64,000 bases of DNA from Brenneria populi (GTDB lineage: Bacteria > Pseudomonadota > Gammaproteobacteria > Enterobacterales > Enterobacteriaceae): assembly GCF_036016195.1 (NCBI RefSeq), contig NZ_JAYWTM010000020.1:1-64000 (forward strand), in the 5' to 3' direction. Each line of letters starts with the position of its first letter. Within the stretch, counting starts at the first letter, position 1. Positions 1-9,294 of the stretch are shown here, in pieces. The notes under the pieces were generated by a model. It was not told the DNA's origin, ran no database searches, and was given only the letters and a program-made list of their open reading frames with translations. The translations under genes and the position numbers were made by a program.

Positions 1-7
1 TCCTGCC

Positions 8-463
8 TTATTCAGCGTCGGCACAGCGAGTCTTATCCCTATCCGGACAAAAATCCAGCCAGCCATGCGATACCGGCTGCAGCGTAACATGCTGCGCCGC
101 CGACGTTAAGGAGACGACTCGCCGATATAACCGCAGCGGACGCGACGATGCCGGCGTTGTCCCCTCCCCGCGCAGCAGCCACTGCTCCCCGTCGAAAGCC
201 TTTCTCAGACAGGCCTTCAGCTCGTCCGTCGCCAGAGCCTGACACTGCCAGCCGGACTCCGTATCGCGCCAGCGTAGGCTCAGCGCCCAATTCAGGGATG
301 AGGACGCCTGATTAAAAGCTTTCAGGTAGTGGCGCTCATCATTTCCCGTTTGTATCGCGGCATCAAGCTGACGCTGCAGGCCGGACATCAACAGCAGTCC
401 GGCGATGGAGATCAGCATCATCATCGCCAGCGTACCGCCGCCGGACTCGCTGCGTTTTTTCAT
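8..463 (-). CDS. ygdB: YgdB-like type II/IV pilin-family minor protein (DUF2509)
   Basis: Small exported protein of 151 aa with a basic N-terminus followed by one hydrophobic helix (about residues 12-29, LAMMMLISIAGLLLMSG), the general plan of minor pseudopilin-associated proteins. It overlaps the ppdB stop by 4 bp (ATGA), so translation is probably coupled. In E. coli the cluster reads ppdA-ppdB-ygdB-ppdC-recC upstream of thyA, and the same order and strand are seen here, which is the main support for the name. The function is not known beyond a likely role with minor prepilins in the envelope. ppdC would begin just outside the left edge of the window. Confidence 0.8.
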   Translation of the reverse strand: MKKRSESGGGTLAMMMLISIAGLLLMSGLQRQLDAAIQTGNDERHYLKAFNQASSSLNWALSLRWRDTESGWQCQALATDELKACLRKAFDGEQWLLRGEGTTPASSRPLRLYRRVVSLTSAAQHVTLQPVSHGWLDFCPDRDKTRCADAE

Positions 464-1038
464 TGATTGCGCCCTATAACCAACCGGGAGATCTGCTGTC
501 GGATCGCCGGTCGCTTAGTCCAGTAGCCGGCCAAGCGCAGCTGATACAGCGCGGCGCCGGGACGGTCGTTCAAACGCCGCAGGTGAAATAGCGTGAGCGT
601 CACTTCCTGCGGATCAAAAAGCTTTTCCCAGCGATCGCCCCGGCAATTATGCGCTCCGCTCTGGATCTCCAGCGCGCCGGCCCGCAGGCGATAACCAAAA
701 GATTCATCCTGCCGCTCCCCGCCATCCCAGCTGCCGTTGAGGTTCAGATCATACGACACATTAAGGCAGCTTTGCGCCATTTCCCCCGGATACTCCCCGA
801 TGCTGACGCCCCTTCCCTGACATTCCCCAGCGCAGAACCCGGCGCGCCGGATATCCTTTTCAATGCCGGATGCCGCCTGGCTGAATAGCTGTTCCAGTCT
901 GAAATACTGAGCGCTATTCTGGCTTTGCATACGCAGCAGGGGATAGAGTTGCGCCGCGGACAGCATAATCAGGCTGCCGAGAGCGAGCGCCAGCAGAATC
1001 TCCGGCAGGGTAAATCCCCGCTGCGCCATGTTCAACAT
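460..1038 (-). CDS. ppdB: Prepilin peptidase-dependent protein B (minor pseudopilin)
   Basis: 192 aa protein with a type IV prepilin N-terminus: short basic leader, then QRGFTLPEILLALALGSLIM, where cleavage after Gly leaves Phe +1 and a Glu at +5. The frame is open further upstream to about 1335, but the conserved prepilin leader starts at the ATG at 1038 (MLNMAQRGF), or the second ATG at 1029, so the upstream part is non-coding and lies antisense-free over ppdA. It overlaps the ppdA stop by a few bases and the ygdB start by 4 bp. It contains several cysteines (CAGEC, HNC) that could form disulfides in the periplasm. Likely helps initiate a type IV pilus or secretion pseudopilus; substrate unknown. 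Confidence 0.85.
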   Translation of the reverse strand: MLNMAQRGFTLPEILLALALGSLIMLSAAQLYPLLRMQSQNSAQYFRLEQLFSQAASGIEKDIRRAGFCAGECQGRGVSIGEYPGEMAQSCLNVSYDLNLNGSWDGGERQDESFGYRLRAGALEIQSGAHNCRGDRWEKLFDPQEVTLTLFHLRRLNDRPGAALYQLRLAGYWTKRPAIRQQISRLVIGRNQ

Positions 1039-1571
1039 AGGGGAATGGCCAGCACCTGCCGCGTTTCGCTGCACAGGCGCATACGTCCGCGCACCGATAT
1101 CACCAGCCGCACTTCCCCCGCCGGATTCGACAGCGTGATATGCCCAGGCTGAGCGGCGTTGCGTAAGCCATAAAAAGCGAAAGCGTCGCTGGTCGATCGG
1201 GTTACGGCAAGCGCTTTGGAGATACGCGTAAATCGCCGCCCGCCATCGTCGCAACAGCCGCCGCCCGCGGAGCAGCCGCGCTCTGCGAAACCCTCCGCCG
1301 CATCGCCCCCGCTGTCCGTAGCGCTCTCCATACACCAGTACTCACCTTGCCGCACCAGCCGAACGGTGCGGGTTTCATTATGCCAGTAGGCGTTCGCCTG
1401 AACCCGGTTTAAAAAAGCCAGCAGTTGCTGCGCCCCCTGCTCGAGACGCAGCGCCTGCTGATAGCCCGTCCAGGCGCGCAGGCCGCCGCCGGCCAGCAGC
1501 GCCACGATAGTCATCACCGCTAATAATTCCAGCAAGGTAACCCCCTGCGCTTGCCGATCGATGGTTTTCAT
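1032..1571 (-). CDS. ppdA: Prepilin peptidase-dependent protein A (minor pseudopilin, GspH-like)
   Basis: About 179 aa. The N-terminus MKTIDRQAQGVTLLELLAVM is a prepilin cleavage signal (Gly before Val-Thr-Leu-Leu-Glu, Glu at +5) followed by a hydrophobic helix. The frame is open 30 codons further upstream to 1661, but the leader peptide defines the ATG at 1571. The C-terminal part is Cys-rich (CSAGGGCCDD), as in GspH/FimT-like minor pilins. First gene of the ppdA-ppdB-ygdB operon, downstream of thyA on the same strand with about 240 bp between them. Confidence 0.85.
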   Translation of the reverse strand: MKTIDRQAQGVTLLELLAVMTIVALLAGGGLRAWTGYQQALRLEQGAQQLLAFLNRVQANAYWHNETRTVRLVRQGEYWCMESATDSGGDAAEGFAERGCSAGGGCCDDGGRRFTRISKALAVTRSTSDAFAFYGLRNAAQPGHITLSNPAGEVRLVISVRGRMRLCSETRQVLAIPLC

Positions 1572-1779
1572 AGCGGTAAGTGTAGGTTTTTTAGCGAGCC
1601 AAAACAGCGCATTAAGCGTTTTATGCCTGGCGATGCGCAATATTTTCCGGCAACGATGCAACGGCAGAGGAAAGATGCGGGAGGGCGGGGAAAACGCGGA
1701 ATGACAGAGATACCGGGCGGAAATGACAGATGAGAACGGGGAGTGACCGGGGGAAATTTATCGCTTTGTCCACGGTTTG

Positions 1780-1799
1780 AAGGCCGCTCACGCGGCCTT
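1780..1799 (-). terminator. Hairpin after thyA
   Basis: Perfect 8-bp inverted repeat AAGGCCGC / GCGGCCTT with a 4-nt loop, just past the thyA stop. Only a short T run follows on the minus strand, so termination strength is uncertain. It separates thyA from the ppd operon. Confidence 0.5.
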
Positions 1800-1813
1800 G
1801 ACGCTTGACGATA

Positions 1814-2608
1814 TCAAATCGCCACCGGCGCTTTGATGGCCGGATAAGGGTCGTAACCTTCGATTTCGAAATCGTCAAAACGGTAATCAAACAGCGTATC
1901 GGGACGGCGTTTAATCACCAGTTTCGGCAGGGCGCGCGGCTCACGGCTCAGTTGCAGATGCGTTTGCTCCATATGGTTGTTGTAGAGATGCGTATCCCCG
2001 CCCGTCCAGACAAAATCCCCGACCGCCAGATCGCACTGCTGCGCGACCATATGCACCAGCAGGGCATAGCTGGCGATATTGAAAGGCAGACCGAGGAAGA
2101 CATCGCACGAACGCTGATAGAGCTGGCAGGATAATTTACCGTCGGCGACGTAGAACTGGAAAAATGCATGGCAGGGCGCCAGCGCCATCTTATCCAGCTC
2201 CCCTACGTTCCAGGCTGACACAATGATGCGCCGCGAGTCGGGATCCTGTTTCAACTGGGCAAGCACATTTTTCAGTTGATCGATCTGACGCCCGTCGGCG
2301 GCGCCCCAGGCGCGCCATTGTTTCCCATAAACCGGCCCGAGATCGCCGTTCTCATCCGCCCACTCGTCCCAAATACTCACTTTGTTATCATGCAGATACG
2401 CCACATTGGTATCGCCATTCAGGAACCACAACAGCTCGTGAATAATTGAACGCAGATGGCAGCGTTTGGTGGTTACCAGCGGAAAACCTTCCTGCAAATT
2501 GAAACGCATCTGATGACCGAAAATCGACACCGTGCCCGTGCCGGTGCGATCGGCTTTCGGCGTTCCTTCATCGAGCACTTTTTTCATCAGATCCAGATAC
2601 TGTTTCAT
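1814..2608 (-). CDS. thyA: Thymidylate synthase
   Basis: 264 aa, the exact length of the E. coli enzyme. It methylates dUMP to dTMP with methylenetetrahydrofolate in the cytoplasm. Visible signatures are the catalytic Cys in LAPCHAFFQF, the phosphate-binding Arg in DPDSRRIIVSAWN, the QRSCDVFLGLPFN segment and the C-terminal EGYDPYPAIKAPVAI. A GAGGT ribosome site precedes the ATG. It follows lgt on the same strand with a 36-bp gap, the usual lgt-thyA operon. Confidence 0.98.
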   Translation of the reverse strand: MKQYLDLMKKVLDEGTPKADRTGTGTVSIFGHQMRFNLQEGFPLVTTKRCHLRSIIHELLWFLNGDTNVAYLHDNKVSIWDEWADENGDLGPVYGKQWRAWGAADGRQIDQLKNVLAQLKQDPDSRRIIVSAWNVGELDKMALAPCHAFFQFYVADGKLSCQLYQRSCDVFLGLPFNIASYALLVHMVAQQCDLAVGDFVWTGGDTHLYNNHMEQTHLQLSREPRALPKLVIKRRPDTLFDYRFDDFEIEGYDPYPAIKAPVAI

Positions 2609-2644
2609 ACTACCTCACCACGAATATTAGAAAATTACGCCTGA

Positions 2645-3511
2645 CTATTGCCGGGCAGGCTGACGCCGATAGGCCCAGACCATCATCAGAACGCCCGCTA
2701 TCACCATCGGCAGCGACAGGATTTGCCCCATGCTGAGGATATTGCTGAACAGCCCCAGTTGGGCATCCGGTTCACGGAAGAATTCCACGATGATGCGGAA
2801 CGCGCCGTAACCAATCAGGAATAGCCCGGAGACGCTCCCCATCGGACGGGGCTTACGAATGAAAAAATTCAGAATGATGAACAGAACAATCCCTTCAAGC
2901 AACATCTCATAAAGTTGAGAGGGGTGACGCGGCAGAAGACCGTACTGATTAAAAATCGCCTGCCACTGGGGATTGCCGGCCGCCAGCGCCAAATCTTCGC
3001 CGCGCGATCCGGGAAACAGCATCGCCCACGGCGTGTCGGTGGTTACGCGTCCCCACAGTTCGCCGTTGATAAAGTTGCCCAGACGCCCGGCCCCCAGGCC
3101 GAATGGAATCAGCGGCGCGATAAAATCGGACACCTGAAAGAAATGCCGCTTCGTCCGGCGCGCGAACCACAGCATCACGCAAATCACGCCGATCAGACCG
3201 CCGTGGAACGACATGCCGCCGTCCCAAACTTTGAATAAGTAGAGCGGGTTTTGCAAAAATGACGGCAGCGCATAGAACAATACATAGCCCAGGCGGCCGC
3301 CGATAAACACCCCGAGGAACCCCATATACAGCAGGTTTTCCACCTCATCCTTCGTCCAGCCGCTGCCGGGTTTGTTGGCCCGGCGAATAGCCAACCACAT
3401 GGCAAACACAAACCCAACCAGATACATCAGCCCATACCAGTGCAACGCCACCGGCCCAAGCGAAAAAATCACCGGATCAAACTGAGGAAACGCCAGATAG
3501 CTCGTCGTCAT
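2645..3511 (-). CDS. lgt: Phosphatidylglycerol:prolipoprotein diacylglyceryl transferase
   Basis: 288 aa inner-membrane enzyme with about seven membrane segments that transfers diacylglycerol from phosphatidylglycerol to the lipobox Cys of prolipoproteins, the first step of lipoprotein maturation. The Lgt signature GRLGNFINGELWGR and the HGGLIGV motif with the essential His are present. Located between ptsP and thyA as in enterobacteria. Confidence 0.97.
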   Translation of the reverse strand: MTTSYLAFPQFDPVIFSLGPVALHWYGLMYLVGFVFAMWLAIRRANKPGSGWTKDEVENLLYMGFLGVFIGGRLGYVLFYALPSFLQNPLYLFKVWDGGMSFHGGLIGVICVMLWFARRTKRHFFQVSDFIAPLIPFGLGAGRLGNFINGELWGRVTTDTPWAMLFPGSRGEDLALAAGNPQWQAIFNQYGLLPRHPSQLYEMLLEGIVLFIILNFFIRKPRPMGSVSGLFLIGYGAFRIIVEFFREPDAQLGLFSNILSMGQILSLPMVIAGVLMMVWAYRRQPARQ

Positions 3512-3675
3512 CGTTCACCACATCATTTATTGTGTCGCCCCGATCGGAGCGGTATATAAAGCCGGAATAGTCGTTATCCGTCCCGCAAGCCGCGGCGAGG
3601 CATCATAGCATAGCGCGCCGGGTTCATAAGTTTTGAGATTGGGAAAGTTCTGTAAAACATTTTCAATAACCGCAA

Positions 3676-5922
3676 TCAACGGCCGCCCCGAATCAAACCG
3701 CCCAGCCCGCGCTCCTCGATAAAAATAGAGGCCCACTGCCGGACTTCGCGGGCGCTTTGGGCTTTCAGCAGCTGCCGCACCAGCGTTTGCACTTCGGTTA
3801 AGTCGAGCTGACGCAGCAGATATTTAATACGCGCCACGCTGCGCCCATTCATGCTGAGAGAGCGATATCCCAATCCTATCAGCATTAAGGCGCCCAGAGG
3901 TTCGCCGGCCATCTCGCCGCACACCGAAAACGGGATGGCGTGACGCTGACACTCGGCGGCGATGGTATGCAATACCTGCAGCATCGACGGATGCAGGCTG
4001 TCATACAGCGCGGCCACATGAGTGTTGTTACGATCCACCGCCAGCAGATATTGCGTAAGATCGTTGGAGCCGACGGAAACAAAATCGACGCGCGCGGCCA
4101 GATGCGGCAGCAGAAACACCATGGAGGGTACTTCGATCATAATGCCGAGGCGCGGCTTAGGCTGCGGGAACCCCATCAGCTCTTCAACCTCGCCTACCGC
4201 CCGATCGAGCAAACCGCGCGCCTCGTCTATCTCATCCAGGCTGCTGACCATCGGCAACAAGATGTTCAAATTGCCGGTATGCGCGTTCGCCCGCAGCATG
4301 GCTCTGATTTGCACCAAAAATATTTCCGGCTGATCGAGGGTAATGCGAATCCCGCGCCAGCCGAGGCAAGGGTTCTCTTCAGCGATCGGCAAATAAGGCA
4401 ATGGCTTATCCGCGCCGATATCCAACGTGCGCAGCATCACCGGGCGCGTCGGATAGAGCTGCAACATACTCTGATACTGCGCCGTTTGTTCATCTTCGGG
4501 CGGAAAACCGTTCTGAAACATAAAGGGGATTTCAGTCCGGTATAATCCTACGCCATCGACCTGATTAATAAAAAGTTTCTCATGATCCGTACTTAACCCG
4601 GCGTTCAACATCACCTGAATACGCTCGCCGCTTTTCAGCACGGCCGGGCGATCCACATCATCTTCGGCCAGGCGCGTTAGCTCATTTTCTTCCGCTAACA
4701 GGCGTTGGTACTCCTGCTCCAGCGCCGGCTCAGGATCCACCAACAGCTCGCCGCGGTAGCCATCGATAATCAGCAAGCGCTGATTAAGCAGCTCCGGCTC
4801 AATATCCACGCCGACCAGGGTCGGGATCCCCATGGCGCGCACCAGAATAGCGGCATGCGAATTCGCCGCGCCGTCGAATACCACCACGCCCGCCAGCCGT
4901 TCCCGCGGCAATTCCGCCAACAGCGTCGCCGTCAGCTCATCGGCGACCAGAATAAAGCGTTCGGGCCATTGCCCGATGCTTTGCGCGTTATCGTCAAGAT
5001 GGAACAGCAGCCGCTGCCCTAATGCGCGTAGATCGCCGGCGCGCTCCCGCAGATAGGTATCCTGCAAATTAGAAAATTGCGCGGCGAAACGCTCAATCAC
5101 CAGCTTGACCGCCCACTCCGCCGCATTGCCAGCATCCACTTCCTGAAACAGCTCCCGCTTCAGGCGCGCGTCGTTCAGCAGATGGGTGTACAGATCAAAA
5201 ATAGCGGCGCTCTCTTTCTGCGCGCCGGCGCTAAAACGCTTGCTGAAGCGGCGGAACTCCGCCGTCGCTTCTTCCAAAGCCTGGGTTAATCGCGATCGCT
5301 CCCGTTCGCTATCCAGGCTTGAAGCCGGAAAAACGTGCTCCAGCGAAGGCTGGCTGCAGTCGCGCCACCCCGTCGCCAGCGCAACGCCGGGCGACGCCGC
5401 CAGCGCCTTGATGCGCGTCTGGCGGTATTGACCGAACAGCGTTTTAATCTGCGACAGGGAGAGAATGGCCGCCATCTGGGTCGCCAGCGTGACCATAAAC
5501 GACTCTTCGTTTTTATCGAATTGGCGATGCTCACGCTGCTGCACCACCAAGACGCCCAGCAGCTGACGACGGTGGATAACCGGCACGCCGAGAAAAGAGC
5601 GAAAATGCTGTTCCCGTACGGCGGGAATATATTTGAAGCTGGGATGAGCGCGGGCGTCGGCCAGGTTAATCGGCTCGGCGCGCTGCCCAACCAGGCCGAC
5701 CACGCCCTGTCCGAAAGCCAGCGTAACGGCGCGTCCGCGCGGTTTTTTCAATCCGCGCGTCGCCATCAGGTAGTAACATTGATGATCGTGATCGGCCAGG
5801 TAAATTGAACAGACTTCCGTGTCCATCGCCTGGCAGGTTTCATTGACCAGAATTTCCAGCGCATCACTAAGGCGGGCCGCCGCCGCTACTTTTTCGACAA
5901 TTTCCCGCAAGCGCGTGAGCAT
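3676..5922 (-). CDS. ptsP: Phosphoenolpyruvate-protein phosphotransferase PtsP (Enzyme I-Ntr)
   Basis: 748 aa, first component of the nitrogen PTS, which passes phosphate from PEP to NPr and then EIIA-Ntr and so links nitrogen state to potassium transport and envelope responses. Domain order: N-terminal GAF sensor (about residues 1-160), PEP-utiliser N-terminal region, phosphohistidine domain with the active His in GAANSHAAILVRAMG, and the C-terminal PEP-binding barrel with SVGSNDLTQY and the catalytic Cys in VCGEMAG. It is 12 bp downstream of rppH on the same strand, the standard rppH-ptsP operon. Confidence 0.97.
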   Translation of the reverse strand: MLTRLREIVEKVAAAARLSDALEILVNETCQAMDTEVCSIYLADHDHQCYYLMATRGLKKPRGRAVTLAFGQGVVGLVGQRAEPINLADARAHPSFKYIPAVREQHFRSFLGVPVIHRRQLLGVLVVQQREHRQFDKNEESFMVTLATQMAAILSLSQIKTLFGQYRQTRIKALAASPGVALATGWRDCSQPSLEHVFPASSLDSERERSRLTQALEEATAEFRRFSKRFSAGAQKESAAIFDLYTHLLNDARLKRELFQEVDAGNAAEWAVKLVIERFAAQFSNLQDTYLRERAGDLRALGQRLLFHLDDNAQSIGQWPERFILVADELTATLLAELPRERLAGVVVFDGAANSHAAILVRAMGIPTLVGVDIEPELLNQRLLIIDGYRGELLVDPEPALEQEYQRLLAEENELTRLAEDDVDRPAVLKSGERIQVMLNAGLSTDHEKLFINQVDGVGLYRTEIPFMFQNGFPPEDEQTAQYQSMLQLYPTRPVMLRTLDIGADKPLPYLPIAEENPCLGWRGIRITLDQPEIFLVQIRAMLRANAHTGNLNILLPMVSSLDEIDEARGLLDRAVGEVEELMGFPQPKPRLGIMIEVPSMVFLLPHLAARVDFVSVGSNDLTQYLLAVDRNNTHVAALYDSLHPSMLQVLHTIAAECQRHAIPFSVCGEMAGEPLGALMLIGLGYRSLSMNGRSVARIKYLLRQLDLTEVQTLVRQLLKAQSAREVRQWASIFIEERGLGGLIRGGR

Positions 5923-5934
5923 GATGTGCCTGTA

Positions 5935-6468
5935 TTATCCTCTTTTCCGCCGGAAGCCGGACGACGAAGCCGGGCGAACCGCGGCATTCTCCTGAAGCTG
6001 TATCACCGGGCTGATAAATTCCTTCATCACCCGACGGTAAACATCGCGTTTGAAAGAAACGACCTGGCGGACCGGGTACCAGTAACTGACCCAGCGCCAA
6101 CCATCAAACTCGGGCGTGCCACTGCTTTGCATATTGATATCCGACTCATTACACATTAACTGTAGCAGAAACCACTTTTGCTTTTGGCCAATACATACCG
6201 GCTTTGTATCCCAACGCACCAAACGCTTCGGTAATTTATAGCGCAGCCAGCTGCGGGTAGATGCCAGAATACGGACATCTTTTCTTCTTAACCCCACTTC
6301 CTCATACAGTTCGCGGTACATCGCCTGTTCCGCGCTTTCTCCGGGGTTAATCCCCCCCTGGGGAAACTGCCAGGAGTGCTGACCGTAACGGCGGGCCCAT
6401 AAGACCTGTCCCTGCCGATTACAAATTACAATACCAACATTCGGGCGGTAGCCATCATCATCGATCAC
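5935..6468 (-). CDS. rppH: RNA pyrophosphohydrolase RppH
   Basis: 177 aa Nudix hydrolase that removes pyrophosphate from 5'-triphosphate mRNA ends and so triggers RNase E-dependent decay. The Nudix box runs GGINPGESAEQAMYREL then YEEVGL (G-x5-E-x7-REL-x-EE-x-G). The start codon is GTG (MIDDDGYRPNVG); this start gives the family N-terminus. The C-terminal tail is basic (RRKRG). First gene of the rppH-ptsP operon; divergent from mutH. Confidence 0.97.
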   Translation of the reverse strand: MIDDDGYRPNVGIVICNRQGQVLWARRYGQHSWQFPQGGINPGESAEQAMYRELYEEVGLRRKDVRILASTRSWLRYKLPKRLVRWDTKPVCIGQKQKWFLLQLMCNESDINMQSSGTPEFDGWRWVSYWYPVRQVVSFKRDVYRRVMKEFISPVIQLQENAAVRPASSSGFRRKRG

Positions 6469-7166
6469 CGGACTACCTCGATAGACTTAAATGCAAAGAT
6501 GACTTGATTGTTTCACACTCCCGCCAGACGGTAAACCACTGCTTGGAACAGTTATCGTTCTAATAAATGTGCGATAACCCACAGAGTTAATCGAAGTTAT
6601 AAACATGTAAAGTTCAATATGGCCGTTTTATTCACTATTTCTGTGGACATCTTTGTGTAGAACCCATGAAAAAGTGAGTAAAACTTATTTTTCGCTTAAA
6701 AAGGCACGCCGGCGGCAATAAAAAAATAATCATTGCCATTCATTGCATTAGGTATTTTTTTAACAGCTAGATCACCGGAAGATCCTCCGATTGAACAGCC
6801 GCCGCCAAAACGGTGGCGAAAGATCGCGCGACGCCGATTTTATCCACAGAAGCGCCGCCGCCATCAGGCAAAAAACAGACAAAAACAGTAAAAACCCCCG
6901 GCGTCAAGGCTGTAAATCAAACCAGTAATCTATCTTTATGCCGGTTATCCAAGAAATCTGTGGATAAGATGGTGTAAGATCCTGTTCATTGTTGGCGTCG
7001 ACAGGTGAACAGTTTGCCAACGCGGACCCGGCCGGCGTCGCGCCGCTAAAAAAAATCGCTATGAATCATGCTATTATTGAATTTCTCAACCGGCTATCAG
7101 GTTGTGCACTAACGCGTTTTAAACATTGTATTTTTTTTAATCAGAAAAAATCAGGCCATAGACGTT
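6469..7166. other. rppH-mutH intergenic region, DARS2-like
   Basis: About 700 bp, AT-rich, without a convincing gene. Exact DnaA boxes TTATCCACA lie at 6840-6848 (plus) and 6959-6967 (minus), and a 7/9 match (TTATCCAAG) at 6945-6953 faces the second across 5 bp. A near-consensus IHF site (AATCAA-N4-GTA) lies at 6915-6927 between the outer boxes. In E. coli the DnaA-reactivating sequence DARS2 is in the intergenic region next to mutH, so position, box arrangement and IHF site all agree. DARS2 promotes exchange of ADP for ATP on DnaA and so times initiation at oriC. That it functions here is inference. Confidence 0.7.
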
Positions 7167-7853
7167 ATGAATTCACCCTCCGTTTCCATCGCGCCGCCGC
7201 AGAGCGAGCAGGAGCTGCTGCAGCGCGCCCAATCGCTTGCTGGCTACAACCTGGCTGAACTGGCGCATATCGCGCAACTGCCGCTGCCGGCCAATCTGAA
7301 ACGGGATAAGGGGTGGATCGGCGTACTGCTGGAGCGCTTTCTGGGCGCCAGCGCCGGCAGCAAACCGGAGCAGGATTTCCCCGACATCGGCATTGAACTG
7401 AAGACCATTCCCATCGACGAACAGGGACGGCCGCTGGAGACCACTTTCGTCTGCGTGGCGCCGTTAACCGGCAACAGCGGCGTCACCTGGGAAAGCAGCC
7501 ATGTCCGACACAAGCTGGCGCGGGTGTTATGGATACCGGTCGAAGGCTCCCGCAGTATTCCGCTGGGCGAGCGCCGCATCGGCGCGCCGCTTATCTGGAG
7601 CCCCAGCCGGGAAGAAGAGGAACGGCTACGGCGCGACTGGGAAGAGCTGATGGACTTAATTGTGCTCGGCCGGGTTGAAAGAGTCACCGCGCGCCACGGC
7701 GAAGTGCTACAATTGCGCCCCAAAGCGGCGAATAGCCATGCGCTGACGGAAGCGATTGGCGAGTTTGGACAACCGATTCTGACCTTGCCACGTGGATTCT
7801 ACTTAAAGAAAACGTTCACCGCTCCCCTGCTGGCGCGCCATTTTCTGCTATAG
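7167..7853 (+). CDS. mutH: DNA mismatch repair endonuclease MutH
   Basis: 228 aa. Nicks the unmethylated strand at hemimethylated GATC after MutS/MutL recognition. The catalytic D-x6-E-x-K motif is D70, E77, K79 (QDFPDIGIELKTI), in the same positions as in the E. coli enzyme. The C-terminus HFLL is conserved. Upstream is the DARS2-like region. Confidence 0.98.
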   Translation: MNSPSVSIAPPQSEQELLQRAQSLAGYNLAELAHIAQLPLPANLKRDKGWIGVLLERFLGASAGSKPEQDFPDIGIELKTIPIDEQGRPLETTFVCVAPLTGNSGVTWESSHVRHKLARVLWIPVEGSRSIPLGERRIGAPLIWSPSREEEERLRRDWEELMDLIVLGRVERVTARHGEVLQLRPKAANSHALTEAIGEFGQPILTLPRGFYLKKTFTAPLLARHFLL

Positions 7854-7935
7854 CCGGCGACGTTTTTTTCTTGCCTGCTCGCTAAGCTAGCAGCGTATAA
7901 TATTGTTTACATTTCGTTTAAGGTACTTTGATATA

Positions 7936-8652
7936 ATGTTCGATTGGATTGTTGATCCGAATGCCTGGTTAGCTCTGGGTACGCTGACTATTCTGGAAAT
8001 CGTTCTGGGTATCGACAACATTATCTTTCTGTCGCTGGTTGTCGCCAAATTACCCAAAGCCCAACAAAATAAAGCTCGCCGTTTGGGGCTGCTCGGCGCC
8101 ATGCTGATGCGTCTGGGGCTGCTGGCGTCCATCGCCTGGGTTATCCGCCTGACAAATCCGCTGTTTACCCTCTTAGGCAATGAGATCTCCACCCGGGATC
8201 TGATCCTGTTTTTCGGGGGGCTGTTCCTGATCTGGAAATCGGTCAAAGAGATCCATGAAATGGTAGAAGGCGGCTCGGAGGAGCATGCGACTCAGGTGCA
8301 CTCATTCTGGGGCGCCATCGTACAGATCATGCTGCTGGATATCATCTTCAGCCTGGACTCGGTGATTACCGCCGTCGGCCTTTCCGACCATCTGTTTATT
8401 ATGATGGCGGCGGTGGTGATCGCGGTTGGCGTAATGATGTTCTCCGCCCGAGCCATCGGCGAGTTCGTCGATCGCCATCCGTCGGTCAAAATGCTGGCGC
8501 TGACGTTCCTGATCCTGGTAGGGTTCACCCTGATTCTGGAGAGCCTCGATATTCATGTGCCGAAAGGCTACATCTATTTCGCCATGTTCTTCTCCATGTC
8601 GGTGGAAGCGCTGAATCTGCTGCGCGGCAAAAAAGCCAACGCGGCAGATTGA
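7936..8652 (+). CDS. ygdQ: TerC-family integral membrane protein YgdQ
   Basis: 238 aa with about seven membrane segments. The start is ATG 7936 (MFDWIVDPNAWLALG), preceded by an AAGGT site and giving the YgdQ N-terminus; the frame is open 11 codons further upstream. TerC-family features are the acidic intramembrane motifs LEIVLGIDNIIFL and LLDIIFSLDSVITAVG. Relatives are linked to metal (Mn) export or loading of secreted metalloenzymes; the substrate for YgdQ is not established. Conserved order mutH-ygdQ-ygdR-tas. Confidence 0.93.
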   Translation: MFDWIVDPNAWLALGTLTILEIVLGIDNIIFLSLVVAKLPKAQQNKARRLGLLGAMLMRLGLLASIAWVIRLTNPLFTLLGNEISTRDLILFFGGLFLIWKSVKEIHEMVEGGSEEHATQVHSFWGAIVQIMLLDIIFSLDSVITAVGLSDHLFIMMAAVVIAVGVMMFSARAIGEFVDRHPSVKMLALTFLILVGFTLILESLDIHVPKGYIYFAMFFSMSVEALNLLRGKKANAAD

Positions 8653-8662
8653 ACAGCCGCAG

Positions 8663-8686
8663 ACGGTTGACCGGCCGTCTGCCGGA
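8663..8686 (+). terminator. Hairpin after ygdQ
   Basis: Inverted repeat GCAGACGG / CCGTCTGC with an 8-nt loop, 11 bp past the ygdQ stop. No clear U tract follows. Confidence 0.35.
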
Positions 8687-8870
8687 CCGAAAGGCGCGGG
8701 GCGAGGCGTCCCCTCTCCCCCGCTTCGGACGCGTCCTCGGCCTTAACGGACGTTAGCTTCCTCCTATCAATTTTTCCCACTATTCTTACTTAATCCTCAC
8801 GATCTATTTGTTAGACTCGCCGACGGCTCCCGTTTTTTACTCTCGGCAACAGGTAATTCGGTAACAGGTA

Positions 8871-9095
8871 ATGATGATGAAAGTTCGGATGAAAATAGCG
8901 GTAACGCTGACGCTGCTGTTCACCCTGTGCGGCTGCGCCGGTAACTATGTGATTGCGACGAAAGAGGGAGAAATGCTGCTGACGCACGGTAAACCGGTCC
9001 TGGACAAAGAGACCGGAATGATCGGCTACATCGATGAAGAGGGAAACGAGAGACAGATTAACGGCGATCGGGTCTCCCAGATAATCGAACGCTGA
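8871..9095 (+). CDS. ygdR: YgdR-type small lipoprotein (DUF903/YgdI-YgdR)
   Basis: 74 aa lipoprotein precursor. Signal peptide with lipobox LFTLCGCAG; the acylated Cys is followed by AGN, which favours outer-membrane sorting by Lol. The mature domain (YVIATKEGEMLLTHGKP ... RVSQIIER) is the YgdI/YgdR SH3-like domain. Three ATG codons in a row make the exact start uncertain (8871, 8874 or 8877). Function unknown; conserved between ygdQ and tas. Confidence 0.88.
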   Translation: MMMKVRMKIAVTLTLLFTLCGCAGNYVIATKEGEMLLTHGKPVLDKETGMIGYIDEEGNERQINGDRVSQIIER

Positions 9096-9294
9096 TGTTC
9101 GCCGTTTTTAGCCAACCTTGCGCCCCCGCGGCTTTAAACGATAAAGACGCTTCCCCACATGCCACGGCTCCGTTATAGTCGAATTCAGGTGTCGATACCC
9201 ATGAGCGTTCAGGATGCGGGCGGCGATACGCCTGCCGCCTGAAGATGACGGGTATAACAACACCGGCCATTCGCAGAGATAAAGGAAGCTGGCA

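Noticed and set aside
1039..1335. Long upstream extension of the ppdB frame
   Set aside because: The conserved prepilin leader begins at 1038 and the extension overlaps ppdA in another frame.
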